Source: UBA1161 sp002311745
GTDB taxonomy: Bacteria > Planctomycetota > Phycisphaerae > Tepidisphaerales > Tepidisphaeraceae
Assembly: GCA_050018415.1 (NCBI GenBank)
Contig: JBEKAB010000006.1
Coordinates: 62,001-126,000 of the forward strand
DNA: 64,000 bases
Direction of reading: 5' to 3'
In this document: in pieces, positions 17,443 to 26,488 of the stretch
Numbering within the stretch: the first letter of the stretch is position 1
Layout: every line of letters begins with the position of its first letter
The notes under the pieces: generated by a model
The model's input: only the letters and a program-made list of their open reading frames with translations
Databases searched by the model: none
Told to the model about the DNA's origin: nothing
Made by a program: the position numbers and the translations under genes

Positions 17443-18390
17443 ATGATTCCGATAAAACGGTCGGAACGGCCCGTTCCCCCCATTATGCCGGTCATCGCGG
17501 CAAATCATGCCAGTGCGGAACTGCAACACGCTGAAGCGCTCATCCGCCAAGCGCTGCGAAAAATCACCACCATCGCCACGCTGCCGCAGGTCGTGGCGCG
17601 AATCGTCCAAGTCGTCGAGGATCCTTTCAGCACGGCGCGGCAGCTCAAGGACGTCATCGCCAGCGACCCGGCCCTGGCGACGCGCGTGCTCAAAGTGGCC
17701 AACAGCGCGTTCTACGGTTTGCCGGGACACGTCAATTCGATCGACCGCGCCGTGGTGATCCTGGGTTTCGGCGAGGTCAAGAACATCGCGGTGGCGTCGA
17801 CGCTGAACACGCTGTTCGACGGCACGGTGCTGGGCGGGCCGTTCACGGCGCGCGATCTGTGGCGGCACTGCGTGGCCGTGGCGGTCGCCGCCAGCGAACT
17901 GGCCAAGCAAGCCCGTCGCCCGCCCGCCGAAGCGTTTTTGGCCGGGCTGCTCCACGATTTGGGCTTGCTGATCCATCTCCAGGTTCATCCTCAGAAGCTG
18001 GAGGCGGTCTGCCGCACGGTGCACGATCAACTGGTCCACGGCGCCCAGGCGGTGAATTTCTGCGCGACCGAGCGGAAGCTGATCGGTGTGGACCACGAGG
18101 CATTGGGTCAGGCCCTGGCCAAGCATTGGCGCTTGCCGGAGACGCTCCAGCAGGCGATCGCGTTCCACCATCACCCCAAAAGCGAATTGAGCGGAAGCCG
18201 TGAAATGATCGCCCTCGTGTACGTCGCCGACACGCTGGTGTGCCACGGTCCGGGGTTCAATTTGACGGCTTGCACGCAGCACCTGGACCCAGCCGAGATG
18301 ATGCACGCCGGCCTCGACGAGGAAAAACTCAACACCGTCAGCGTCGTGCTGCCCGCGTTGATCGACGGGGCCGCGGCGATCTTTGATTGA
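17443..18390 (+). CDS. HDOD-domain signalling protein
   Basis: A 315-residue cytoplasmic protein dominated by an HDOD domain (about residues 35-240), a degenerate HD-type output domain used in stress, motility and cell-cycle signalling. Visible blocks are ATLPQVVARIVQVVEDP, SDPALATRVLKVANSAFYG, INxAVxxLG-like SIDRAVVILGFGEVKNIAV, and LLHDLGLLIHLQ. ATG at 17443 is immediately preceded by GAGGGAG; ATG at 17425 is an alternative. No other domain is attached. A structured leader lies upstream and a terminator hairpin downstream. Confidence 0.88.
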   Translation: MIPIKRSERPVPPIMPVIAANHASAELQHAEALIRQALRKITTIATLPQVVARIVQVVEDPFSTARQLKDVIASDPALATRVLKVANSAFYGLPGHVNSIDRAVVILGFGEVKNIAVASTLNTLFDGTVLGGPFTARDLWRHCVAVAVAASELAKQARRPPAEAFLAGLLHDLGLLIHLQVHPQKLEAVCRTVHDQLVHGAQAVNFCATERKLIGVDHEALGQALAKHWRLPETLQQAIAFHHHPKSELSGSREMIALVYVADTLVCHGPGFNLTACTQHLDPAEMMHAGLDEEKLNTVSVVLPALIDGAAAIFD

Positions 18391-18425
18391 AGCTCACCCC
18401 GCACACGGATGCAACCATGCAGCAC

Positions 18426-18449
18426 AGCCCCGCAGGTACATGCGGGGCT
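18426..18449. terminator. Hairpin terminator between convergent genes
   Basis: AGCCCCGCA (18426-18434) and TGCGGGGCT (18441-18449) form a 9-bp stem with loop GGTACA, followed by TCATTT on the plus strand. It lies between the HDOD gene and the convergent VOC gene. Confidence 0.7.
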
Positions 18450-19256
18450 TCATTTCGCCAGCTTGGCGACCAGGCGCCAGACCAGGTGCGGGCCCAGGGG
18501 CCGCGGCTGCGTCCTGTTGAAATCGTCCACGAGTTTCTCGAATCGCTGGGAATAGGGCAGGCGGTCGCGCTTGCCGATGTCGCGGCCCAACAGCGCCCGC
18601 AGCATTTGCTCGGCCTGCGGCGAAACCTGCGGCGATGGAGTGGGGGCTTCGCCCAGGCGTGGCAGCTTGGCGGCCTTGCGCAGATTCAGCAGGTGCCGCC
18701 AAACTTCCTGACGCGTCGGCTTGGGGTCCTGCCGGGCCACGTACAAGCCATACAGTTTTTCAAACTGGGGCGTGTAGGGCAGATCATCGGCGGTGCGGCC
18801 CACCTGCTCGTACAAGCGCCCCAGCAGCTCGCGCTTGGCCGGAACGCGCTCTTCGACGCCGGCAAACAGGGCCGTCGGCGCCGCCGCGTCTTCCACCCAT
18901 CGCTGACCGCCGCCGTCCATGCTGCGGTCCAGCAGCAGCAGCACGTTGCCGAACGGGTCCTTCACCGCCGCCTTGTATCCGCGAGCCACCTGACAAGGTG
19001 TTTGCACGAACGTCAGCTTGAGTTGCTGGCGCCGGGCATACAGATCGCGCACGTCGTCCACCAGGTAATAGATTTCCTCGGCGGGCTGATCGGGATCGGC
19101 GCGCAGAACCAGTTCGGTGGCGCCGTCGGCCATCAAAAAGCTGGCGGCCCGCCTGTCCTGGCGCAGCAGTTTCAATCCCAGGACGTCGCGATAGTACGCC
19201 ACGGCGCCCGCCAGGGCCGCAACATTCAGGATGACGCGATCGATTCGGCGAAACAC
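18450..19256 (-). CDS. VOC/glyoxalase-fold protein with a duplicated C-terminal module
   Basis: A 268-residue protein. Residues 1-115 form a vicinal-oxygen-chelate half-domain pair (RVILNVAALAGAVAYYRDVL, then KDPFGNVLLLLD), a fold used by glyoxalases, dioxygenases and resistance proteins; the substrate is not evident. The remaining part holds two related copies of an alpha-helical module: LPYTPQFEKLYGLYVARQDP around residue 160 and LPYSQRFEKLVDDFNRTQPR around 230, each followed by a VWR segment. I do not recognise this module. Confidence 0.65.
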   Translation of the reverse strand: MFRRIDRVILNVAALAGAVAYYRDVLGLKLLRQDRRAASFLMADGATELVLRADPDQPAEEIYYLVDDVRDLYARRQQLKLTFVQTPCQVARGYKAAVKDPFGNVLLLLDRSMDGGGQRWVEDAAAPTALFAGVEERVPAKRELLGRLYEQVGRTADDLPYTPQFEKLYGLYVARQDPKPTRQEVWRHLLNLRKAAKLPRLGEAPTPSPQVSPQAEQMLRALLGRDIGKRDRLPYSQRFEKLVDDFNRTQPRPLGPHLVWRLVAKLAK

Positions 19257-19308
19257 GGGAATAAAACCAGAAACCGGGATTGCGAATCAAACCCGAACCC
19301 CGAATGAC

Positions 19309-20730
19309 TCAAACGGTGTCTCGGACTTCGGATTTCGGGCTTGATTCGTCATTCGGATTTCGGATTTCGGATTTTGCGGCTTCGTCCTGGTCTTCGGATT
19401 CGATTTGCCGCTGCTCCAGGGGCGTGGGCGAGTGGTAGCCGCCGCGGAAAACAAAAATGCCTCCGCTGAGGTTCCAGAAAATCTGGGTCAAGCGGATGGA
19501 CATGGTCAGGGCGAAGGCCTGGGCGACGGCCACGCCCTGGGGTTCGAGCAGTTTGATGGCGAAATATTCCATGACGCCTGCGCCCTGGGGGCTGATGGGA
19601 ATGGCCCCGGCCAGGGCGATCACGGGCACGGCCATCCAGTAGTAGAAGGGATGGATCGGCAGGTTGAAGGCGAAGCCGCACAGCATGGCCGCCGTGATGA
19701 CCACCGCGTGCACGGGAAAGGTCACGACGATGGCGGCGGCGACCAGCAGCGGCCGGCGGCCGTAAATGTGCATGGTCTCGATCGCCTTGAGCACCTGGTG
19801 TTGCATGGGGAGCCTGGCGATGATGAATTCCAGGCCGGACAGACGCCGCAGCAGAGGAACGTAAAACAGGGCCAGACCCGCGGCGGTGGCGGCCAGGATG
19901 GCTACGGAACCCAGCGCCACTTGGCGGCACTTGGGGATGTGCCATTGCAGCGCCGCCATGGCGCCGCCCACGATGATCAGCGCCAACAGCCCGATGACGC
20001 GATCCACCAGCACGGACATCACGGCGCGGGTGCGGTGATGCGTCTGCTTGGCGACGTAATAGGCCTTGAGCACGTCGCCCCCGGTCGAGCCGGGCATGAA
20101 CGTGCTGTAGAACTGCCCGACCATGTTGAGCACGAAGGTGCGCGCCACGGGGATGCGAATGTCCAGCGCTTTGAGCAGCTCCTGCCAGCGCAGGCTGGTG
20201 ATGATGAGGGTCAGGGGAAAGATGGCCAGGGCGGCCAGGACGTACGTGGTGTCGGCTTGGCGGACCATGCGGATGACGCCGACCTGCACGCGCGGATGGG
20301 GAATCGTCAGATGGTAGTCCGGGACGTCGCCGGCCCGGACCCAGTGGGCGGTCGGACTGGTGGGAGTGTCTGCTAGAAGGAGTTTGCGGGCCGTTTTCAG
20401 GTCCGCCGTCAGATCGACGCCGACCACGTACTGCCGCTTGCCGCCTTCGCTGACGGGTAGTTTGTTCCGATCCGGCGCGTTAATCACGTCCTGGGCCTGC
20501 AAGGTGATGACCGCCTTGTTGTTGCGCGGATCCTTTACCCGATACTCCGAGTCCGTTTCGCCAGCGCTTTCGCCCACCAGCGTCAGCGGTTGCGGCACCA
20601 TGGTTTGCCGCGACAGAATCCCCAGCACCTGATCGTGCCAGGACATTCGGCTCAGAACCCACCAGATCCCGACAACAGCGATCCCCCAGCGGATGAGGAA
20701 CTTCGATATCTGAAACGCCTGTTTGCGCAT
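19309..20730 (-). CDS. LPG-synthase-TM/UPF0104 family membrane protein
   Basis: A 473-residue protein with an N-terminal anchor (about 13-30), a periplasmic insert of about 120 residues, then the polytopic domain of the lysylphosphatidylglycerol synthase TM/UPF0104 family. Family motifs are visible: QFYSTFMPGSTGGDVLKAYY, MSVLVDRVIGLLALI, and PISPQGAGVMEYFAI. Members are flippase-like or of unknown function. The C-terminal tail (SEIRNPNDESSPKSEVRD) is encoded by a heptamer repeat and is probably a repeat read-through. Confidence 0.82.
   Translation of the reverse strand: MRKQAFQISKFLIRWGIAVVGIWWVLSRMSWHDQVLGILSRQTMVPQPLTLVGESAGETDSEYRVKDPRNNKAVITLQAQDVINAPDRNKLPVSEGGKRQYVVGVDLTADLKTARKLLLADTPTSPTAHWVRAGDVPDYHLTIPHPRVQVGVIRMVRQADTTYVLAALAIFPLTLIITSLRWQELLKALDIRIPVARTFVLNMVGQFYSTFMPGSTGGDVLKAYYVAKQTHHRTRAVMSVLVDRVIGLLALIIVGGAMAALQWHIPKCRQVALGSVAILAATAAGLALFYVPLLRRLSGLEFIIARLPMQHQVLKAIETMHIYGRRPLLVAAAIVVTFPVHAVVITAAMLCGFAFNLPIHPFYYWMAVPVIALAGAIPISPQGAGVMEYFAIKLLEPQGVAVAQAFALTMSIRLTQIFWNLSGGIFVFRGGYHSPTPLEQRQIESEDQDEAAKSEIRNPNDESSPKSEVRDTV
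19321..19375. repeat. GGATTTC-type heptamer repeat at the 3' end of the UPF0104 gene
   Basis: Tandem units CGGATTT and TCGGATT, with a TTCGTCATT insert, form a repeat of about 55 bases. It is read as the last residues of the UPF0104 protein. Related heptamer repeats lie at 8169-8207, 51712-51800 and 62546-62597. Confidence 0.55.
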
Positions 20731-20834
20731 GGGCGGCAGTGATTCTCATTATCGGCAACGCCATGGCAATGCCAACGCCCCGCGGCGCTTTGCCAAGCTG
20801 GGGCTGCGCCCTATAGTGTGCGGCGAGGCATCGC

Positions 20835-21926
20835 ATGTCCGGGCAAAAGATTCTGTTGACGGCCGTGGCCCTGTACGCGGCGGTGTTGATGTGCGTGATG
20901 TGGACGGCGCCGTTGCCCGCCGGCCGCACGCCAGCCGCCGACCAGGGCGACGGCACCCTGGTCAGGATCGACGGGTTGCGCCCCTATTGCGCCATGGCCG
21001 TGCAACTGCAACGCGTCGATTGGATCGCGCGATACAAGGACGCCATCGACACCATCGCCGAGGACGGCGCCGACGCCGTCTCCCTGGTCGTCGACGCCCG
21101 CCAGGAGAATTTCCAAAGCAACTACATGTACATCGACATCCGCATGACGATGAACGACGCGCAACTGACGGAAATCATCCGCCATGCCAAAGCCAAGCAC
21201 CTGCGCGTCATCCTCATGCCCATCGTGCTGCTGGATGATCCGAACGACTCGGAGCACTGGCGCGGCACGCTGGAGCCCAAGGACTGGAAGGCCTGGTTCG
21301 AGAATTACCGCGATCTGCTCCGCCATTACGCCTACATCGCCCAGAACAACGGCGTCGATCTGCTGGTCGTCGGCTCGGAATTGGTCAGCTCCGAAGAGCA
21401 CGTGGATGAATGGGTCGACACCATCAAGGCCGTCCGCGAAATCTACCACGGACAGCTCACCTATTCGTCCAACTGGGATCGCTATTTCAAGGTGAAGTTC
21501 TGGAACTATCTGGACCTGGTGGGCATGAACAGCTATTGGACGCTGGGCCAGGACCACAACGTGCCGGTCGACCAGATCAAAGGCAACTGGAACAAGATTC
21601 AGCGCGACATCTTCCTGTTCCTGGCCAAGGTGCACAAACCGATGATCCTGCTGGAGGCGGGCTGGTGCAGCTTGTCCAATTCGGCCAAGGACCCCTGGGA
21701 TTACACGCAAAAGTCGTTGGATGCCGACGATGATCTGCAGAAGCGGCTGTACGAAGGATTTTTCCAAAGCTGGTGGGGTCGGCCGGAACTGGCGGGCTTC
21801 GTGCTCTGGGAGGTGGATCCGGGCGGCGACCCGGACGGCAAGGGGTACACGCCCCTGGGCAAGCCCGCCGAGGTGGTCATGCGCGATTGGCTGGCCAAGC
21901 CGCGCTGGGATGTCTTGGCCCCCTAA
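20835..21926 (+). CDS. GH113-like TIM-barrel glycoside hydrolase
   Basis: A 363-residue protein with an N-terminal hydrophobic segment (about 6-24) that should export or anchor it. The barrel shows the two acidic residues expected of clan GH-A: an acid/base glutamate in VVGSELVSS and a nucleophile glutamate in ILLEAGWCS. The order and spacing resemble GH113, a family that includes beta-mannanases. WxNYLDLVGMNSYW lies between. It probably hydrolyses a beta-linked polysaccharide outside the cytoplasm. No other carbohydrate-active genes are next to it. The start ATG has no strong Shine-Dalgarno. Confidence 0.7.
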   Translation: MSGQKILLTAVALYAAVLMCVMWTAPLPAGRTPAADQGDGTLVRIDGLRPYCAMAVQLQRVDWIARYKDAIDTIAEDGADAVSLVVDARQENFQSNYMYIDIRMTMNDAQLTEIIRHAKAKHLRVILMPIVLLDDPNDSEHWRGTLEPKDWKAWFENYRDLLRHYAYIAQNNGVDLLVVGSELVSSEEHVDEWVDTIKAVREIYHGQLTYSSNWDRYFKVKFWNYLDLVGMNSYWTLGQDHNVPVDQIKGNWNKIQRDIFLFLAKVHKPMILLEAGWCSLSNSAKDPWDYTQKSLDADDDLQKRLYEGFFQSWWGRPELAGFVLWEVDPGGDPDGKGYTPLGKPAEVVMRDWLAKPRWDVLAP

Positions 21927-22098
21927 AGCGTTTCCCGATCCATCGGGTCCAAAGTCGATGCCGGCTCTCCCGCGGCGTCTGCGATTGCTTCCGTCGCTGA
22001 TCGCAAGTGCCTATACTTTTACCCATGCGAGCCGACGCGCCGCGGCGGCAACGCGCGACAATCCATCGCAGCCGCGTCTGCCCACTGGAGTAACTGTC

Positions 22099-22305
22099 AT
22101 GACTCTCAAAATCATTATCGAACCCGGCGAGGATCGTGGTTTTATCGCGCATGTGCCGGCGCTGCGCGGCTGCTGGTCGCAAGGCACGAGCCGCGCGGAG
22201 GCGTTGGCCAACATCCGCCAGGCCATCGAAGGCTGGCTGGAAGCCGAACAGGACAAGGCTGAGAAACCCACGGGACCTGCCGATGTGGAGCTGGTGACGG
22301 TCTGA
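22099..22305 (+). CDS. hicB: HicB-family antitoxin, solitary
   Basis: A 68-residue protein with the partial RNase-H-like fold of HicB antitoxins: MTLKIIIEPGEDRGFIAHVP followed by ALRGCWSQGTSRAEALANI. ATG 22099 is preceded by CTGGAG. It lacks a DNA-binding tail. The usual partner toxin gene directly after it is broken (22322-22381), so this antitoxin now stands alone. Confidence 0.85.
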   Translation: MTLKIIIEPGEDRGFIAHVPALRGCWSQGTSRAEALANIRQAIEGWLEAEQDKAEKPTGPADVELVTV

Positions 22306-22321
22306 TACGGGAAGCGGAAGC

Positions 22322-22381
22322 ATGCCTCAACTTCCGGTCATCAGTGGTCGCGAGGCGCGATCGGACGTGTTGACCCCCTAA
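22322..22381 (+). pseudogene. Truncated hicA toxin remnant
   Basis: A 19-codon reading frame, MPQLPVISGREARSDVLTP, with a GGAAG site just upstream and 16 bases after hicB. The first 11 residues match the N-terminal signature of HicA toxins, which are usually about 60-80 residues with a catalytic histidine in a GSH motif. Nothing HicA-like follows in any frame before aspS, so the toxin is lost. Confidence 0.72.
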
Positions 22382-22459
22382 TCGCCGCGCCTGCCCTGGG
22401 CGCGGTTCCCTTTTCGTCCCTTGATCTATCACTTATCCTCAATCGCCAAGGTTATCACC

Positions 22460-24262
22460 ATGGAAGCCATCGAAACGCGCTATCGTACGCACACCTGCGG
22501 GCAGCTCCGCGGCGGCGACGTCGGACGCACCGTCGCCCTCGCCGGCTGGGTCCATTCCTACCGCGATCACGGGAACCTGGTCTTCATCGACCTGCGCGAC
22601 CGCGACGGGCTGACCCAACTGGTCTTCGATCCGGATACCTGCGGCAAAGCCAACCACGATGAGGCCCGCAAGCTGCGCAGTGAATGGGTCATCGGCATCC
22701 GCGGCCAGGTCACCGCCCGCGGGGACGAGGCGCTCAATCCCAAACTCCCCACCGGCCAAATCGAAGTGCGCGTGACGGACTTGACGGTCCTGAGCATTTC
22801 CTCCACGCCGCCGTTTGTCCCCGATGAACACGAAACCGTTTCCGAAGACAAGCGCCTGGTGCATCGCTACATCGATCTCCGCCGCGCGTCCATGCAGCAG
22901 ACCCTGCGCACGCGCCACCGCGTGACCAAGCTCATGCGCGATCATTTGAGCGATCTGGGCTTCTGGGAGATCGAAACGCCGTTCCTGACCAAATCGACGC
23001 CGGAAGGCGCCCGCGATTTCATCGTGCCCTCCCGCTTGATGCCGGGGTGTTTTTACGCCCTGCCGCAGTCGCCGCAGCTTTTCAAGCAGCTTCTGATGGT
23101 CAGCGGCTGCGACAAGTATATGCAGATTGTGCGCTGCTTCCGCGACGAAGACCCGCGGGCCGACCGCCAGGCCGAGTTCACCCAGCTCGACGTGGAGATG
23201 TCCTTCGTCGACCGCGAAAACGTGATCGCCGTCACCGAAGGGCTTCTGCGAAGAATTTGGAAGGAGATTCTGGGCAAGGACCTTCCCGATCCGATCCCGC
23301 ACATGGATTACGACCAGGCGATGAGCCAGTACGGCTCCGACCGGCCCGACCTGCGCTACGGGATGAAATTGCACGACATCACGGATTTGGCCCAGCAGAC
23401 GGATTTCGGCGTGTTCAAAAGCGCGGCCATGGTCAAGACGATCGCGGTGCCGGGCGGCGGGAAACTCAGCCGCAAGGAAACGGACGCCCTGGCCGACTGG
23501 GCCAAGGGCCTGGGCGCCAAGGGATTGGCCGTCACCAAGGTGACGGCCGCCGGCCTGGACACGGGCGTGGCCAAATTCCTGGCCCCCATCGCCGCCAAGC
23601 TGATCGAGCGCAGCGGCGCCGGCGATGGCGATCTGCTCTGCTTCGCCGCCGACAGGTCAAGAATCGTCCACAAGGTTCTGGGTGAACTGCGGCTGAAGAT
23701 GGCCCGCGACCTGAACCTGGCCCCCTCCAGCGAATTCGCCTGGCTGTGGGTGGTGAATTTCCCGCTGTTTGAGTTTGACGAGGAGGAAAAGCGGTTCGTG
23801 TCCACGCATCACCCGTTCACCGCACCGTTGGATGAGGATTTGTCCAAGCTGGACAGCCGCGATCGGCCCGTGGTCGAGTCGATCAAGAGCAAGGCGTACG
23901 ACATCGTCGTCAACGGCAGCGAGATCGGCGGCGGATCGATTCGTATCCATCGCATGGACGTCCAGCAGAAAGTCTTTTCCCTCTTGGGCATCGACGAGGC
24001 GGCGCAGAAGCAGAAGTTCGGATTCCTGCTGGATGCGTTGCACTTTGGCGCTCCGCCGCACGGCGGCATCGCCCTGGGGCTGGACCGCCTGATCATGATT
24101 CTGCGCGGCACGACCAACATCCGCGACGTGATCGCCTTCCCCAAGACGCAAAGCGGCGCGGACCTGATGAGCGGCGCGCCCAGCGCGGTGGATGACAAGC
24201 AGCTCCGCGAGGCCAACATCCGCGTCGTCCTGCCGCCGGGAAAGCCGCCCGCCGCCTCCTGA
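22460..24262 (+). CDS. aspS: Aspartate--tRNA ligase
   Basis: Class II synthetase of the bacterial type, about 600 residues from ATG 22460. The N-terminal OB-fold anticodon-binding domain reads GWVHSYRDHGNLVFIDLRDR. Class II core blocks include YALPQSPQLFKQLLMVSG, RCFRDEDPRADRQAEFTQLD and the C-terminal GGIALGLDRLIMIL. The bacterial GAD-like insertion lies in the middle (about residues 290-410). The insertion and length distinguish it from archaeal-type AspRS. It is followed 100 bases on by pyruvate kinase. Confidence 0.96.
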   Translation: MEAIETRYRTHTCGQLRGGDVGRTVALAGWVHSYRDHGNLVFIDLRDRDGLTQLVFDPDTCGKANHDEARKLRSEWVIGIRGQVTARGDEALNPKLPTGQIEVRVTDLTVLSISSTPPFVPDEHETVSEDKRLVHRYIDLRRASMQQTLRTRHRVTKLMRDHLSDLGFWEIETPFLTKSTPEGARDFIVPSRLMPGCFYALPQSPQLFKQLLMVSGCDKYMQIVRCFRDEDPRADRQAEFTQLDVEMSFVDRENVIAVTEGLLRRIWKEILGKDLPDPIPHMDYDQAMSQYGSDRPDLRYGMKLHDITDLAQQTDFGVFKSAAMVKTIAVPGGGKLSRKETDALADWAKGLGAKGLAVTKVTAAGLDTGVAKFLAPIAAKLIERSGAGDGDLLCFAADRSRIVHKVLGELRLKMARDLNLAPSSEFAWLWVVNFPLFEFDEEEKRFVSTHHPFTAPLDEDLSKLDSRDRPVVESIKSKAYDIVVNGSEIGGGSIRIHRMDVQQKVFSLLGIDEAAQKQKFGFLLDALHFGAPPHGGIALGLDRLIMILRGTTNIRDVIAFPKTQSGADLMSGAPSAVDDKQLREANIRVVLPPGKPPAAS

Positions 24263-24362
24263 TTTCGCCTGGCCCCGCAACGTCACGTCCACCGCCGCCT
24301 ATAATGCCGCGGCCGCCGCCTTTGTTGCATTTACCCGGACAAAGCACACAATCGCAACCCCG

Positions 24363-25856
24363 ATGATTCGCACCAAGATCGTGGCCACGATAGGACCGGC
24401 CTGCGCCGACGTGCAGACGCTGTATTCCCTCTTTCAGGCGGGTGTGGACGTCTGCCGGCTCAACTTTTCCCACGGCGATCTGGACGGGCACCTGCAGACG
24501 CTGCGCAACATCCGCGAGGCCGCCGCCCGCTGGGACCAGCCCATCGCCGTCCTGGGCGATTTATGCGGGCCCAAGATCCGCCTGGGCAAAATCGCCGACC
24601 GCGACCCCTCCGGCGGAATGCCCATCCAGGTCGGCGACGAACTTGTAATCCAGCGCGGCCAGATCCTCGGTGAAAACCACCGCGTCTGCTGCATCTATCC
24701 CCGCCTCATCGACGACCTCCAGGTCGGGCACAGGATTCTGATCGAGGACGGCCTGCTGCGATTCATCTGCACGGATAAAAACTACAACGAGATCCGCTGC
24801 AGTTGCACGGTCGGCGGCGTGCTGCGCAGCAGCAAGGGAATCAATTTGCCGGATACCACCGTCAACGCTCCGTCGCTGACCGAGCGCGATTGGGCCTGCG
24901 CCGACTGGGCGGTGGAAAACGATTTGGATTACCTGGCCCTGTCGTTCGTGCGGAAAGAGGATGACATCCAACTTCTCCGCGAGCACCTGCGCAACAAGGA
25001 AAGCGACATTCACCTGATCGCAAAAATCGAAAAATCGGAAGCGCTGGAGCACATCGACGCGATCGTGGAGGTCAGCGACGGACTGATGATCGCCCGCGGC
25101 GATCTGGGCGTCGAGGTGGACGTGGCGCGCGTGCCGATCATCCAGAAGGATTTGGTGCGCCGCTGCCAAAGCGCCGGCAAGCCGGTCATCGTGGCCACGC
25201 AGATGCTGCAGACCATGATCGAGCAGCCCAGCCCGACTCGCGCCGAGGTCAGCGACGTGGCCAACGCCATCTTCGACGGCACCGACGCGGTGATGCTCAG
25301 CGGGGAAACGGCCGTGGGCAAATTCCCGCTGGGGTCGGTGCACACGATGGCGCACGTGGCCGGCGTCACCGAGGAATACCTCATCGCCTCGCAGACCGCC
25401 GGGCCGACCACCGCCCAGCCGGCGTCGGCGACGCTGCGGTTCTCGGCCGCATTGGCCCGCGGCGTGGGGCAGATCGTCAACGACCTCAAGGTCAAGCTCG
25501 TGGTCATCTGGAGCCAGACCGGCGCCACGGCCCGCATCTTTTCCAAGAGCCGATTTCCCGTGCCCCTGATCGCCCTCTCCAGCGACCATCGGGCGCTGCG
25601 GCGGATGGCGCTGCACTTTGGCGTGATCCCCCACGAGATGGCCCCGCCGCAGACGATGACGGACTTGGTCGATGGCGTGGACGCGATGGTGCGCCAGCGC
25701 AGCTTCGCGGCCCCCGGCGACCGCATCATCATCGTGGCCGGCGCCGCCCTGGGCACGCCCGGCACCCTCAACGGCATCGTCATCCACACCGTCGGGGAAC
25801 AGTGGACCGGCGAGTTGAAAGCCATCGCCGCGATGGCGACGATGCAACCCAAATGA
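24363..25856 (+). CDS. pyk: Pyruvate kinase
   Basis: Glycolytic enzyme making ATP and pyruvate from phosphoenolpyruvate and ADP. The 497-residue protein begins MIRTKIVATIGPACADV. Signature blocks are RLNFSHGD, LSFVRKEDD, the active-site MIARGDLGVEVDVARVP and VMLSGETAVGKFPLGSV. A C-terminal domain with LVVIWSQTGATARIFSK follows. The chosen ATG is the first with family similarity; the upstream frame is not coding. Its stop overlaps the next gene's ATG as ATGA. Confidence 0.96.
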   Translation: MIRTKIVATIGPACADVQTLYSLFQAGVDVCRLNFSHGDLDGHLQTLRNIREAAARWDQPIAVLGDLCGPKIRLGKIADRDPSGGMPIQVGDELVIQRGQILGENHRVCCIYPRLIDDLQVGHRILIEDGLLRFICTDKNYNEIRCSCTVGGVLRSSKGINLPDTTVNAPSLTERDWACADWAVENDLDYLALSFVRKEDDIQLLREHLRNKESDIHLIAKIEKSEALEHIDAIVEVSDGLMIARGDLGVEVDVARVPIIQKDLVRRCQSAGKPVIVATQMLQTMIEQPSPTRAEVSDVANAIFDGTDAVMLSGETAVGKFPLGSVHTMAHVAGVTEEYLIASQTAGPTTAQPASATLRFSAALARGVGQIVNDLKVKLVVIWSQTGATARIFSKSRFPVPLIALSSDHRALRRMALHFGVIPHEMAPPQTMTDLVDGVDAMVRQRSFAAPGDRIIIVAGAALGTPGTLNGIVIHTVGEQWTGELKAIAAMATMQPK

Positions 25857-26488
25857 ACGCGAGGCTCAAGACCTTGGCCCTGTTTTTCGCCGCGATGGCA
25901 GGCGGATGCGCCGGCGCGTCTTCGCCGATCCAAACCGCGCGGCCGGTCACGGACAAACCCGTCGAGCAAGCCACCGCCGATTATTGGCTCAACCAGCCGG
26001 CCAACGTCGCGGTGTCGTCGCTGGATTTCCAGCGCCTCTGGGATGCATCCGCCCAGGTGCTCCGCCAAGACCTGTTCATCATCGACCGCGTAAATGACCG
26101 CCAAGGCGTCATGGTCACCCGGCCGATGGTCTCCAAGCAGATTTTCGAGCCGTGGCGGAGCGACGCCGGCACCATGTCCGCGACGCTGCAAAGCACCCTG
26201 CAGACCATTCGCCGCACCGTGCGCATCGACGTGCAGCGATCCGATGGCGGACTATTCACCGCCAGGATCAAGGTCCTGGTGGAACGGCTGTCGCTGATTC
26301 AGCAGCGGGTGACGTCGGTCGCCGAGTCGCACAACGTGTTTTCCGCCATCGGGCCGGAAACGACCTTTCAAACCACCGAGGGAACCCCCATTCCGGTGCG
26401 CTACTGGTACGCCATCGGCCGCGACCAGGCGATGGAACGCCAACTGGCCAACGCCATCGAAGATCAATTGAAAGACCGGCGTCAGTAA
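25853..26488 (+). CDS. Predicted lipoprotein of unknown function
   Basis: A 211-residue protein with a signal peptide ending in a lipobox, LFFAAMAGGCAGAS (Cys about residue 20). The mature part is soluble and of moderate charge, with no recognisable enzyme motif; PIPVRYWYAIGRDQAMERQL closes it. The start codon overlaps the pyk stop, which implies co-expression. It overlaps the convergent mqnA by 7 bases. I do not recognise the family. Confidence 0.7.
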   Translation: MNARLKTLALFFAAMAGGCAGASSPIQTARPVTDKPVEQATADYWLNQPANVAVSSLDFQRLWDASAQVLRQDLFIIDRVNDRQGVMVTRPMVSKQIFEPWRSDAGTMSATLQSTLQTIRRTVRIDVQRSDGGLFTARIKVLVERLSLIQQRVTSVAESHNVFSAIGPETTFQTTEGTPIPVRYWYAIGRDQAMERQLANAIEDQLKDRRQ

